Both the position numbers and the translations under genes were made by a program. This document shows positions 22,870 to 35,409 of a stretch of DNA of 64,000 nt, piece after piece. A model generated the notes under the pieces. The model saw nothing but the letters and a program-made list of their open reading frames with translations. It searched no databases and had not been told where the DNA came from. The DNA comes from Bimuria novae-zelandiae CBS 107.79. Its lineage: Eukaryota > Ascomycota > Dothideomycetes > Pleosporales > Didymosphaeriaceae. The first letter of the stretch is position 1. Each line of letters begins with the position of its first letter. Location: positions 386,686 to 450,685 of the forward strand of contig ML976680.1 in assembly GCA_010015655.1 (NCBI GenBank), in the 5' to 3' direction.

Positions 22870-25690
22870 GAAATAAGATCTACCTATAAGAAGGTACGGA
22901 GCTACACCTTAAACGACTATAATTATTATTGCGAGACTAATAAGAAAAATTAGTAAAATAGTTAAAGAAAAACTTAAAAAGAAAGTTTATATAATTAAGT
23001 AAAAGCCTAATAGCTTCTGCTATACTATTTATGCTAAAAAAAGATAAATAACCTTAATTATACATAGGCTTCTAATAGCTAAATAATAAAATAATAAAGG
23101 GCTAATATCCCTTACTATTAATAATAAAGCTTATAAATTAACTCTAAGAAGCTAAGTAGTTTATAAAATTTAATATATAAGATAGGTTCTATTAGATACG
23201 CATAGTTAAAGGATACGAATAAATAATAGTATTTTAAATATAATATAGACTATTTAAATTTACGGTCATGCCTATAGGGCTAACGAACGTCCTAGCTATA
23301 TTTTAGGTAGTAGTAAACAAGGCATTATATAAATACCTGGACGTATTCTACACAGTGTATCTGGCCGATGTCCTAATATATTTAGGAGGCACGCTCGAGG
23401 AGCATACATAGCACGTATAAAAAGTGCTAGCTAAGATGAATAAATATAGACTACTACTTTACCTAAATAAGTATAAATTCTACATAACAAAGACAGAATA
23501 TCTTAGATTTATAATCTTAAGAGAAGGCGTTAAAATAGACCTAAAAAACTATTTATAGTATAAGAATAGTTATAACCTTAGTTAGGAAAGGATATCTAAT
23601 CCTTCCTAAAACTTACTAATTTCTATTAAAAGTTTATTAAGGACTATTCTTAGGTCAAGATACCCCTAATAAAGATTACTAAGAAAGAAGTAAAATTTAA
23701 GTAAAAAAAATAGTAAGTTTTTAAGAAGCTTAAAAAGCGCTTTCTTTTAGTATCCCTCTTTCGAATATATAACTTAGAAAAACCTATGAGGGTTAAAACA
23801 GATGCATTAGACTACGTACTAGGAGTAATCCTCTTATAGTAGTATAATAACGGAAAATAGAAGCTAGTATTCTATTATTCTAGGAAGTTCTTAAGAGTAT
23901 AACTTAACTATAACGTTTATAATAATGAATTACTAGGGATAGTAGATACTTTTAAATAATAAAAAGCCTAGCTCATGGGAGCGTGCTTTAAAATAAAGGT
24001 ATAAATAGACTACTAAAACTTTATTAACTTTATATTAATAAAGAAGCTTAATAAATAATAGATATAATAAGTAAAGGTCCTATCAAACTTTAACGTCGCT
24101 ATATACTATTAACTAAGAACACTTAACGACGCGATAGATACCTTAAGTAGAAGATTAGATCTTATAAAAGATAAACCTAACCTATATAATGTAGTATTAC
24201 GCGCAGTGAATAATAAGATAATTAAATATAATTAGCTAAAAATTAGGGTTCGCGTGGCTAGCCTATAGTATACAGGACTAATAGTATACGGTTTTCAGGA
24301 TTATAGCCAACTCACCACTAAACAACGGGAGGAATACGACCTGTTCTATAATAGACTTAATAGAACGCGCCGAGATTACTAATATACGATTATTATAAAA
24401 CTACGCTGTAAGAACGTCCTAATTAAAAAAACTATATAAATTACAAAAATAAGAATACCTAGGTAATAAGGAAATAACGCGTTAGATTGCGAATAAATAT
24501 ACTATTCCTAAACTTAAGTAGACAGTAATTAAATTAATAAATAATTATTTAGCACGCTATAAAAATAAGCGAAAGAGATATAAGCCTTATAGACTATTAT
24601 AACTACTATAAGCACCTAAACGACCTTAGTAAATTATAATAATAGACGTTATAGTAAAGCTCCTAAATCGCTATAGCTAGGAATAAAGTAAATATATGAC
24701 ACTATTATAATAATAGTGAAATGACTAAGAAGGTAGCCAAGTTCAAACCTATGAAAGAATCTATAACGGTAGAAGAATTAGCTTATAAGGTAGATAATGT
24801 AGTATTTACGGAATACGGACTGCTAAGGGAATTTATTATAAATAGAAATAAGCTCTTTACGTCTAAGTACTAGGATGCCTTTATACTAGCCCTAGGTGTT
24901 AATAAAAAGCTCTTAACAAGTTTCTACCCCTAGACCAATAGATAAACGGAACGTACAAATTAAATTTTGGAACAGTACCTACGATTCTACGTTAATAAAT
25001 AATAAGATAACTAGGTAGAGTTACTACTAATAGCCTAGCTAGCATATAATAGCGTAAGGTTAGAAACGACACGATACTCCTTATACTACGCTTACTATAG
25101 ATATAAGCTAATAGCTTATTAAGATCTAAAATATGTAAAAAGTATTTTTATACGAGCCAAAGATAAGGCTTAGAAAATAAAAGAACTTTATAAAGACCTA
25201 TAAAAATAAATTACCTAGAAGGCTCTTACGGCATCTAAAAACGTAAATAAATAAAATAAAAAAAACTAACCTTTAAAAGAGGGAATAAAGTTTTCCTATT
25301 ATAAAAAAAATTCTAAGAATAAAAAGACCTAGTAAAAAACTAGATTACCTTTAAGTAGGCCCTTTTAAGGTATAAAAAGCTAAGGAACCTGTTATAACTA
25401 AATTACTTTTACTAAAGGGTATAAAGATTTATCCTACGTTTTATAAATTACTTTTAGAACTAGCCCTACTAGAAGCTTTAAGTTAAGACCTAGTTAAATT
25501 TAAAAAATATTAAGTATAAGGTTAAAAAGATTAAAAACCTAAAAGTATTTTAAGGTTAGTCTAAATACTTAGTTAAATAAGAGGGATAGCCAGAATAGTA
25601 TACTATTTAAAAACTATTAAGAATTAGTAATAAATTACTATTAATAATACCCTTAGACTGAAAATTAGTATGAAAGAAGGAAATATTAAA
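22870..25690 (+). mobile_element. Ty3/gypsy chromovirus pol remnant (gypsy-2)
   Basis: A plus-strand degenerate pol. RT is at about 23100-23760 (FKFTVMPIGLTNVLAIF, VYLADVLIYL, KYKFYITKTEYLRFIIL), RNase H at about 23790-24060 (TDALDYVLGVILL), then integrase, and a chromodomain-like end at about 25520-25630 (SKYLVK, then YTI-KLL). It is related to gypsy-1 but a separate copy. The YLDD motif reads YLAD here (23364-23369), a change that is not a simple RIP transition. No LTR was delimited; GC-richer scraps at 26760-26820 may be LTR remains. Confidence 0.75.
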
Positions 25691-27449
25691 AAATAAAAAA
25701 ATTTAGCCTGCGACTAGCTTATGTTAGCCCCTAAAAGTGTAAGTTATAATAGTTCGCGAATATTAATAGTAGTTATACCCTTTAAATCCCCCTCTTTTTT
25801 CTCTAAGACTACTATCGCATTAGCCACACGAAGATCGTGCCAAGCATAGTTATGCTCTTTCTCTTCAGCCTTAGCTAACTTACGCTCGAGACGCGCAGTC
25901 TTTAGAGCATCGAGAGCTTAACGCTCTTTTGCCTTAAGAAGCTTTAGACGCTTTTTACGCTTCTCTCTCTAAACACGTTCCTAGTCCTTTTTAGGAACCC
26001 ACAGACTATAGGGAAGGTGGATCGAGATATAATTGGTACACTCCCTAGAGGCAGCATCTACGAAGCAACGTAGCTTTATCTTTTAATAATACTTATAACT
26101 ATATACTATTTCTAGAGCTTAAAATTATACCTTATTCGCATAGGCGCAATAAGTGGTAATAAAAAATAAAGGGCTTTTAAAATAGTTAGTAAGGTAAGGG
26201 AAATTTAAAAAAGTCTATAACTTACTTAAAGAAACAGGGACGCGCACTTTTATAAAAATTAAAACTTATATACTAATATTATAGTAATATAATAAAATAA
26301 GGTATTAAGATAATAGCCTTAAAAAAGAATAGTATTACGATTATAAACCCTATAGAAATAATAAAACTAAATAATTACGCTGCAAAAGTTATTATTAGTA
26401 GAATAACTACGCTAGAGGAATACATAAAAGCGTAAGGCAGCTTAAGTTAGTAATTACGTAACACAGTCCTGTATAAGCAAAACTTCCTAGGGACTATAGA
26501 GTCTTGGTAAAACTACGATAGTAATTCTATTAATAGTAAGGACTAGAATAAATAGTATATAGTTTAATGATTTTTTTATACCTTTCCTACTTCTCATAGT
26601 TAACTTAATATACTACGAGTATATCTTTTATAATAGACTAGTAAATCTCCTAGTTAGTTATTTTATAGTTTATTGTGGAATTAGATTATTTACATACCTT
26701 AGTGTTATTATTTTAAGCTCTTAACTACTAAATACATCCGTAAGGCATATTACTCTTGACCTATCCTTCCCTAACCCGGATCCGGCTAAGGTACGTAAAC
26801 CGCCTTGTAACACCTAGCCTAACCCTGACCTATTTACTAATCTAAGCTATAATACGCTTATAAGTAGCAAGCCTACTTTAAATTAGCAAAATTTGAAAGT
26901 AAAGTGGTAAAATACTTATACTAAATAATAAGAGCAGCTAAAGCTATAGCGCTAATAGTAGTTAGTCTTTATAATACGCTTTTAATATAGCAAAAATAAG
27001 ACTCATCGTATAATTTTTTATATACATACTATTAGTAAATATAGCGTAAAAATCTTCTAAATTATATTACTTTTAAAACCATAATTAGGCGTAGCTAGCT
27101 TAGGCTTAGGCGTAGGTATATACTTATCCTTACTAACTTACTTAGTCTTACCATCAAGCATAGGCGCGCGAACGAACAATCTAAATAAGTTATTATATTT
27201 TTTAGGAGTAGAAGTTAAAGTTATAGAAATAGTAATTTTTTAAAATATATAATAATTCTTTACGGCGGGCGCGTACGTAATAGTAGCTTGCTTAAAACTC
27301 TTTTTTTAAAAGGTGTTTTTTAATAAAGCTAGACTATAAAGCTCGTTAGCAAATTACTAAGATAGTAAAAAAAGTAAGGAATTTCTAGAGCTTAGACGCT
27401 ATAAAGTCGGGTTACTATAATAGTATAGTACTACTACACTAAGATCTAA
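25691..27449 (-). other. Degenerate region with an unidentified minus-strand coding trace
   Basis: About 26090-25790, read on the minus strand, gives a comparatively well preserved segment. It has ISRSTFPIVCGF-type sequence, a basic run (REKRKKRLKLLKAKER), then a charged helix-like stretch (LDALKTARLERKLAKAEEKE) and WHDLRVANAIVVLEKKEGDL. It lies downstream of the gypsy-2 chromodomain on the opposite strand; the family was not recognised. The remainder (26100-27449) is AT-rich, with a minus-strand trace containing KYIPTPKPKLATPNYGF near 27100 that could be gag. Confidence 0.4.
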
Positions 27450-27454
27450 GAGCT

Positions 27455-27650
27455 TGTAAGGTTTGATGTTTGCCACTGAGCTGATGGCTTGTTTTCCTTT
27501 TGTTTGTTTTTGATGTTTGCCACCGAGCTAATGGCTTATTTTCCTTTTGTTTGCTGTTTGCCAGTTATCTAGGATGTTTGCGCCTGGGTATATAGGAGAT
27601 AGCTTACCTCTAGTGGCAGAGGGGGATATACATGAGTTATTTGGTTCACA
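27455..27650 (+). repeat. 5' LTR of the copia element
   Basis: 196 bp, TGTAAGG...TTCACA, containing a duplicated GATGTTTGCCAC(T/C)GAGCT motif and a TATATA promoter-like stretch near its end. It matches the 3' LTR with only a few transition differences (for example TGTAAGG versus TGTGAGG). Confidence 0.95.
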
Positions 27651-27660
27651 GTTATGAGCC
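27651..27660 (+). promoter_or_regulatory. Primer-binding site, initiator tRNA-Met anticodon type
   Basis: GTTATGAGCC follows the 5' LTR immediately. It is complementary to the anticodon stem-loop of initiator tRNA-Met (GGCTCATAAC) rather than to a tRNA 3' end. This is the half-tRNA priming arrangement known from Drosophila copia. Confidence 0.75.
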
Positions 27661-27765
27661 TGGCATAGTGTTTTGTCGGGCAACTTAGCTATTGCAGTCA
27701 GTGATCGCTCTTAGTCGTCTAATCTTTCACACATACCATTTGTTTGCCCTCTCCATACAATCACG

Positions 27766-28020
27766 ATGACGGCCGAATTGCAGGCAGCATCCCGAGCGAT
27801 AGGAGTGATCCTTAAGACGCCTAAGGACTGGCAAGCTTGGTTATTTTTGCGTAAAGATACAGCGCAACAGCATAGGCTGTGGGAGTATGTGGATCCTAAC
27901 GTGCTGGAGGCAGATTTAAAGCAATTAACAGCGCCTACTTTACTAGAGCTAAAAGACGCGTTGCCACGCGCAGGGGCAAATAGGGAACTAATCCCTATAC
28001 TAGTAAATTACACTAAGTAA
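27766..28020 (+). pseudogene. copia gag N-terminus, still open for 84 codons
   Basis: Starts MTAELQAASRAIGVILKTPK and continues with DWQAWLFLRKDTAQQHRLWE, typical of the N-terminal Gag of fungal copia elements (a W-rich region followed by LWEYVDP). The frame ends at a TAA, where CAA or a similar codon is expected; beyond it gag continues in the same frame with further stops. It is the only part of the element not yet interrupted. Confidence 0.7.
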
Positions 28021-31000
28021 GATCTTAATAATAAAGGGTTTACGCGCTACTAATTCTTATATTAGAAGTATAAGCAAGATCTTTTAGTATTTAAGCGTTA
28101 ATAGAGAGCGCTTGCTTTTTTTAACTCTAAGATAGCGCGTACTATATATTAACGTAACCTATACTTGCTATAGGGTAAGGATACTACTTATAAACGTCTA
28201 GTTATCCTTAAGGCCTACTTATCGCTTACGATAACCACAATTAAGCGCGAACTAAAAGAGAAGTATTACTAGTTATATATGCTACTAAGGGACAAGAGTA
28301 TAAAGATTTAGCTAAGGGACTAGCTTAACGTAATAAGGCAGGCGCATGCGGTTTCGCTATTAGATATTATAGATAACTAATTAGTAGAGGATTTTCTAGT
28401 AGCTATTAAGGTAGTAAATCTAGAGTATAAAGCGCCTGCGCTAGCGAGTTATCTTCAGTAATAGCGCACTAGCTAGATAACTACTCTATTATTAAAAGAC
28501 AAGATCGCGACGTACAAGGACTACTTATAGACAACTTAACCTAGGGCCCTTTAACTTACGGTAATAGCAGGAGAGCTTTAAGTAGTAAAGACTATCTAAG
28601 AGTTAGATAAGAATAGCTCTAATAATAAGGGCAAGAGCTGCTTGTGTGGAATTTGCCACTAGTAGGAGAACTACTATTACTTTAACCTACATGCCAAAGG
28701 CAGGCGCGTAGACTTTAAGAATAAAAAGTCTATATAAGAGCGTATTAAGAAGGCTTATAAGGACAACGCTAGCTTAAAAGAGAAGGTAGAAGAGTACCTA
28801 GGCAAATAGCGTAAGCGTAATAATATAAATATTAAGGAGATAATTATAGCGGACGATAGCAAAGCTCTTACTACTCTAGCTACTTATATAGCTAATTTTA
28901 TAGTAGAGGCTGTCCTTATAGACAACAACTCTCTACTATCTAGAGATCTCGAAGTCGCAGCTATCGTAGAGGGTAATAGTTTATAAGATCGCTGGATTCT
29001 GGACCTAGGTAGCAATACTTATATTATTAACTTAGAGGACTAGGTAAGCTAGGAAAGGCAACATAAGGAGCACGATAGCAGGACTATTACTACTAGAGTA
29101 AGTTATATTTTAGTAGAAGCCTAGGGTAAAGTTAGCCTCTTTATTTATACGCTATCTAGTGTTAAGAGTTTAGCACTTACTTATGTTGCTTTTATACTAG
29201 GCTTCTTAATAAGCGTTATAGGCCTAGGCCACTATCGTGATGTAGGCATTCACTTTGACTCTGGCAGAGACGTTTTGTATAGGAGCTTAGGGGTAATTGC
29301 TTATTTAGAGTACTAGCGGGGCTACTAGTTGCTTAACGTTGAGACAAGTACGCGACTAAAGAAGCTAATATTGTCTACTTTTATAATAAGGACAGCGCTA
29401 TTAAGAATACTAAAACCTGCTTAGAAACTTAGCGCGAAGCTTGCTTATGCTATATAAGGTTATTTATTAAGAAAGGCAATCTAATACTTATAAAATAATA
29501 TAGTTGGCGTTAAAGTAACAGACGTCGAGCAATAGGACCTTAATTGCCAAGTTTACCACAAGGCGAAGCTTACGCAGCAGGTGTCTAGGCGTACGCTAAT
29601 AAATATGGCGGAGCGCCTATTTTATTATATTACTATTAATGTTTTATAAATCCGCGAGCATGAAAAACTCTACTATAATCGCGATAGGTACGCTGCTTAT
29701 ACAGTAGACGAGTACTCTAAAAAGAATAAGGTAAAAATAACTAGGATAAGAAACGCTGGAGAGTTGCGTCCCTAGCTACTTAGCGTAATTTGGCGGATCT
29801 AGAGGCAGTTTAATTGCGACGTAATTATTATAAAAGCTAACGATAAAAAAGGATTTAAGTTTAAGAGTCTTTATAATAAATTAGAAATACGCTTAGAGCT
29901 GCGGGCATTAGACATACTAGAGTAGAATAGTAGCGCTAAAATAGCTAGAAAGACGCTTAGCACGAGGGCGAGAGCGCTAACGTTATAGGCTAACTTACCT
30001 AAGAAGCTGGCGAACGAGATATATAAGATAGCAAGGTACTTACCTGACTATACGCTAACGAGGTCGTTAGGCTGGAAAACTCTATATAAGATTATCTAAA
30101 GACACAAGCCTATTGTCTCCTATATGCGGCCTATTAGTTATCGAGCATACGTATTAAATAAACACCTACTAAAGGCTATAAAGACGCAGTCTAGGGCTCT
30201 TATTAGCTATCTTATAGAGTATGATTTAACTAATATCTTTAGGATTTAGCTTCTAACGAAGGACCAAGTTGTTCGCGTAAGAGACGTTATTTTTAACCTA
30301 GGTTATTTTTATAAAGGTAGTAAAGATAGGTATAACGCGTAAGCTATTACGAGATCTATTAAGCTATTAGATATGCTAGAGATGCTAAATAAAGATAATA
30401 TTAAAGTAGAAGACTTACTAATAACCTGGTAAGCGTGAGCGCGTACATTACTCTAGTAATTAACTATGTCTAATAAGGGAGTTCTCTCCTAAGTCGAGCA
30501 TAGAGTGGATACGAAGGCTTCCGTAATTACTAAGTAAGTTAAAGAGATATAGCGTATAGTAGACGCTTTATTTTGTAATATATCATGCCTAGTAGCTGGA
30601 AATCTAGACAATCGAGGCGACAACGTTATTCTGGACGAATAAATTTAAACACTAGAAAATAAATTAGAGTAAGACGAGGCTTAATTATAATAGTAGCTTA
30701 GGGGTGAGGAGGATTTAGTGTTAAGGGAAAGAGTCTTAGTATAAGAAAATAGAGATACTTAATTTTTTAACGCGCACTTAACACCGCCTTTATCTACTTA
30801 GTAACTAGTTATAAACTATTCTGCGACTAAAATACTAGACTCTATACCTAACAGGCATACGAATAATGCTCCTTAGCGTTAAAACTTTCATTTTTTAGAG
30901 GAAAATATCGTTTTAGGCAGGCGTAAGCGTAGGCTAATAAACCATAATAATCCTTAGTTATATATAGCGATTTTTAGCGCTAGGCGCGTTGACAAATATC

Positions 31001-32827
31001 TTTATACTTTTATAACTTTAATAAATGTTAAGCAAGGCTAAAATAACAGATCTAGCTTTCTTAACGACTAGCGACTTTACAGGAGCCAATTGCCGCCTAA
31101 ACTAAAGTCTATACACTAGCTAAAGTATCACTAATTCGGCAAGCAGTTTATAGAGGCCGTTTAACAAGAGTATCGCTAGGTGTAGGACAAGGGCTGTTTC
31201 TACAAGACAAAGATAACTAGAAAGATAACGACTAAGTAAGGTATTAAGGTACTCTCGCTTATGTAGGTATTTAATTATAAGTTTAACGAGGACAGCTATC
31301 TTTACAAGTTTAAGGCGCGGCTTGTTATACGAGGAGACCTTAAGGAGTAGTATAAAGACACTTACGTAGTAACGCTAGTAGCATAAAGTTTTCAGGCCCT
31401 ACTAGCGGTTACTAACAAGTTTAACCTAGAGCTTTGGCAGTATAACGCGCCTAACACTTTCTTAAACGCCCTACTTAATCGCAAGCTCTTAGTAGAGACC
31501 CTAGACGTCTTTAGCAACGATGGCGAGTTCCTAGAGATCTTGCGCGCTCTATATAGTTTAAAGGAGTTAGCACTGCTTTGGCATAAAGATTTCTATTGCA
31601 TAGTCAAGAAATTAGGCCTTAAGCGTGTCCTAGGGTTCCCATGCTTATATATAAATAATTGCCTTATATTATTTATCTTCGTTAATAATATTATAATCGC
31701 CTACTATTGTAGTACTTAACGCTTATTCGACAGCATTGCTAGCAAGCTTGTTAAACACTACAACTTAAAGACAATAAGAGAACTTACATGGTTCCTAGGC
31801 GTACGAGTACTTCGAGACAGGAAGCAGCGCAAGATTTAGTTATTATAGGATAAGTATATTAATAAGGTCGCTTATTAATTTAATATAAAGCTAGAGGGCA
31901 AAACGCTAGAGGCTCTATTACTATAATACGTAAATAACTTGCAGGCTTCTATAAAGGAGCCTAATACTAAATAATAGACGTATTACTAGTAATTAGTTAG
32001 TAGCTTAATATATATCACTTACTAGACGCGTCTAGATATTGCGCGCTCTTATATTATTTTAGCATATTACTTTACTAATCCTAGGCAGTTGCATGTATAG
32101 TACGCACTTAAGGTGTAGGTCTATCTCCTAGTAACAAAGTACTACGCTCTCCAGGGCAGTAGTAACGACGGCGACAGCGCCACTAAAATCCTCGCTAGAG
32201 GTAACCTTAATCCTGTCTTTTATAAAGTATTAGACGCGTCGTATACGGACGTTATAAAGACGCGCTAGAGTAGCTATAGCTATTTCTTCTTACTATATAA
32301 TTTGCTAGTTAATTAGAGATCTACGGTGCAAAGGACCGTTAGCAAGTTAATAACAGAAACGGAGCTACTTACTCTATTAACTGCCAGATTACAACTTTAG
32401 GAATAGTTGCGCTTTTTTAAGGAGATTAGTTTTAAGCTAAATAAGACGCTAGTTATTATATATAATAACTAGTAGATAGTAGGCATTGTTAATAAGCAGG
32501 AAGACCGCCTAAAAACGAGTATTAAACACGTGGATATACACTAGATGTGGATCTATCAAGAAGTAGAGGCAGGACAACTCCATGTAAGATAGGTGCTAAT
32601 AACTAAGATACTAGCAGACGGGCTCACGAAGTTGCTCTTAAAGTAGAAACATGCGGAGTTTGTAAGGCAGCTCTATCTCGTAGATCTCCGTGGACGATTT
32701 GTTGGGAAAAACGTCAAGTAAAAAGCTTAACACCATGAAATCTGGCGATAGCCACTTTTGCGGGTACGTCTACGGCTTCATATACGGGGCGATCGCCCCT
32801 CCAGCATGTGGGAGGTGCGAGGGGGTG

Positions 32828-33023
32828 TGTGAGGTTTGATGTTTGCCACTAAGCTGATGGCTTGTTTTCCTTTTATTTGTTTTTAATGTTTGCCACCGAG
32901 CTAATGGCTTATTTTCCTTTTGTTTGCTGTTTGCCAGTTATCTAGGATGTTTGCGCCTGGGTATATAAGAGATAGCTTACCTCTAGTGGCAGAGGGGGAT
33001 ATACATGAGTTATTTGGTTCACA
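32828..33023 (+). repeat. 3' LTR of the copia element
   Basis: 196 bp, TGTGAGG...TTCACA, same length as the 5' LTR, followed by the target duplication GAGCT at 33024-33028. Confidence 0.95.
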
Positions 33024-33028
33024 GAGCT

Positions 33029-33829
33029 TACTATAATACTACAGTTATAAAAGTTTATCTAAAGTTATTAGAGTAAAAAATGTAAATAAAGCAAAGCTAT
33101 AGTAAGTGCGAAAAGCTAAAAGTAGAGGAAATAAGTTCAGGGATAAATAGTACAGGTGCGACGTTCTTATTTACCTTACTTAAGTACTTAGCTACACGTG
33201 CTACGCTAAGTAAAAGCGCTACCTAATAACTTATTATATCTTTCACTTTATAACGCGCTATTAGGCTAGAGTATCTTACTACTTATATTACGTAGCTCTA
33301 GAGCTATTAAACAGTACTATTTAATACTTTTAGAGCTAGGGAGCATGTCGTAAGAGTACGTTATTAAATAATCTTAATTTATAAGATTATAGAGCTTAAC
33401 TTCGTAAGTTATATAAGTAGGGTAGTATTAGACTAAATAATTAGTATAAAATACAGCTCTTATAGCTACCTTTTATGTATTATTAGAATATTAGAACTAT
33501 ATTTTAATTTCTAAATAATATACTAACCAGCTCCATATCTCCTCTATAAAGTATTACATAACTAATCGTATGCCCACTGACTTAGTTATATAGTACTATT
33601 ATTTAAAAAAAAATTTAGAAAAATTTATATAAAATATTATTATTATTATTGAAAAGTATGTTTTATCTACGAATTAAATAATAAAGCTGAATAATATTAA
33701 ATTATAAATTTTCTTTTAAAACTAGTCCTAGTATAATAAGTAAGCTACTAGAGAATTATACGGTAAGAGTAATTAAAGTGTAAGATCTAGAAACTAATAA
33801 TAGTTAGCACTATTTATATTTATTAGTAT
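33029..33829. other. AT-rich RIP-degraded DNA
   Basis: Continuation of the locus into which the copia element inserted. No domain recognised, no ORF of note. It ends abruptly at about 33830, where GC-richer island II begins. Confidence 0.5.
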
Positions 33830-34353
33830 TTAATTTGTGCTCATGAGCACAAGGGCTAATAGCGGAGTCGATATTCGAGAGGCTAAGTATATGGGAACCA
33901 CCTTTCTTGACAGTGACATCCCCAGACATTGTGGCGTCGGTCCGATTCATCGCAAGGTAGGCGTACAGCTCTATCGTTGATTTGTCAGTGAGACTGTGGC
34001 ATATGGATCTATTTGAGCAGCTGAGAACACCCAGCGACCGGTATTCCAATAATTGTTGAGAGCACCTCGGTAAGCCAGTGAGACACCTGACTGTCAGGTA
34101 GACTGCTCCAATTGTGCCTTTTGGGATCGGGACTAAGGTGAGCCTGTGATTTATGCGCGCAGATACAACATTGTTGTATGCAATTAGAAGCGACACGTAA
34201 GCCCGTACCACATGCAGGTGAACATCTCAATTATGCCCGGCGGCTCGGGGCATTTCCCTGCTCGTCCACATTGTTATGAGCACAATCCGAACCAACTCCG
34301 CACTCTCTATCGTACCTAGGTACGGGAGGTCGTTATGTTTGTTCAAATTATCA
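33830..34353. other. Island II left part, no convincing gene
   Basis: Host-like composition. A 133-codon minus-strand ORF (33810-34211) begins in island sequence but ends in AT-rich DNA; its translation has no recognisable feature and it is not called. Confidence 0.4.
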
Positions 34354-34443
34354 CGGCGCTAACTTTAAAGTAAATTACTAAAAACTCTTTTGTTAAGTTA
34401 TACCTTTCTACTTAGTAATTTGTTGAATTTAAAGTTAACGCCG
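34354..34443. mobile_element. 90-bp palindromic MITE
   Basis: Both ends are CGGCG(C/T)TAACTTTAAA in inverted orientation, and the arms extend over roughly 30 bp to AAATTACTA, with small gaps. The middle is AT-rich. It is a lone AT-rich insert in GC-richer DNA. No clear target duplication was found. Confidence 0.6.
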
Positions 34444-35005
34444 TCGACGGGTCAGCCGCACGTGACGACCTCCTGTGCATAGTCCCACATGCCTCTCCCC
34501 AGATCTTGGCGACACCATCCCCAACGCACTCTCTCTCCGCATTACCCCGCAAACATCTCAACTCCGCCCTGTTCCCTCAATGCGCAATTCTTCACACGGC
34601 CATTCCTCCCGGAGCGAACACCCCGCGGGTGGCGTCACGCGCATCGGGACGATGCGTCAAACTGGAGCAAAGCCGGGGGATCGGCACAGGGGTGTGGATG
34701 TTTTAGATGAAGGCTCCGGGACTGCCCTGACAGTGCCTGCATGTGTGACTGAGCGCACCGAGGTAGAAATTCACATGCGATGGCTGCGTGGTAGAATCAA
34801 TGGTGGGGAATTGGTGTTCTTCGCGGAGGAGTCAAACGGGGCGGGGACGACGTGACGAGGTTGTCGGAGGAAAGCACGGATGGGGAAGCTGTGATACTTT
34901 TGATGGACGACGGAGACGTATATAAGGAAGAGGAGTGCGATGGTGGATGCGGTACCTCGCAGTCCACTCTTGAGTTCAAACATCGGTCTGCAACATATCT
35001 TCATC
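34444..35005. other. Upstream region of the CFEM gene
   Basis: Promoter-containing region. A 126-codon ORF at 34475-34855 has no signal, domain or start context and ends before the promoter; it is probably chance. Confidence 0.4.
34918..34927 (+). promoter_or_regulatory. TATA box of the CFEM gene
   Basis: GTATATAAGG about 80-85 bp upstream of the ATG at 35006, a normal distance for a fungal TATA promoter. Confidence 0.6.
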
Positions 35006-35409
35006 ATGCGCTTCTCTCTCTCCACAGTCGCTCTTCTCGTCACCGCCGTCGCTGCGGTCGACATCTCGGGTGCTCCTGCTTGCGCTGTTAGTCAATTCAG
35101 TCCCTCTGCTTCTCTGACACACCTGGCGACGTTCAGTTTTGGAGCCAAGACATCTTGCTAATATTGCTGCGACAGCAAACCTGCCTTCGGAATAACCAGG
35201 GCCACTCCGCTTGCGACCCGAACGCTACCACGTACACCTGCTTTTGCGCCGACTCTGCCTTTTTCAGTACCATTCAGCAGTGTGTCCTGTCTACGTGCAG
35301 CTTGAGTGATGCTGTTGGTAGGCGATTGCACACTGGTCATTGATCCTGAGGCTGTGATACTGACGGTGTGATAGCTACCTTGACCTGGTACAACACTGTG
35401 TGCAAATAG
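35006..35409 (+). CDS. Small secreted CFEM-domain protein
   Basis: Three exons: 35006-35086, 35176-35317, 35375-35409; introns of 89 bp (GTTAGT...ACAG, GCTAAT branch region) and 57 bp (GTAGGC...ATAG, CTGAC). The product is 85 residues. Residues 1-17 are a signal peptide (MRFSLSTVALLVTAVAA). The rest is one CFEM domain with exactly eight cysteines at 26, 30, 40, 49, 51, 63, 68 and 84, in the family spacing (PACAxxC, then C, CxC, C, C, C). CFEM proteins are fungal extracellular proteins used in haem uptake, wall anchoring or host interaction. Thr46 stands where haem-binding members have Asp (three residues before the CxC), so haem binding is doubtful. There is no C-terminal extension or GPI signal, so it is probably freely secreted. 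It is the only convincing gene in a 2-kb pocket between RIP-mutated elements, a setting often seen for effector candidates (inference). Confidence 0.85.

Larger units (their letters stand above)
27455..33023 (+). mobile_element. Full-length Ty1/copia retrotransposon, RIP-inactivated
   Basis: A 5569-bp element with 196-bp LTRs (27455-27650, 32828-33023) and a perfect target duplication GAGCT (27450-27454 and 33024-33028). It has a primer-binding site directly after the 5' LTR and a purine-rich tract (GGGAGGTGCGAGGGGG) before the 3' LTR. The single polyprotein starts at 27766. It reads gag, a CCHC knuckle (CLCGICH at about 28640), a protease-like WILDLGSN (about 28992; DSG changed), integrase, RT with ILFIFVNNIIIAY (catalytic DD now NN at 31684-31689) and RNase H near the end. 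The order gag-PR-IN-RT-RH is diagnostic for copia. Stops occur throughout except the first 85 codons. Confidence 0.95.

Noticed and set aside
33810..34211. 133-codon minus-strand ORF
   Set aside because: Ends in AT-rich RIP DNA, composition random-looking, no promoter or domain.
34475..34855. 126-codon ORF upstream of the CFEM gene
   Set aside because: No recognisable content, overlaps two other equally open frames, and ends before the CFEM promoter.
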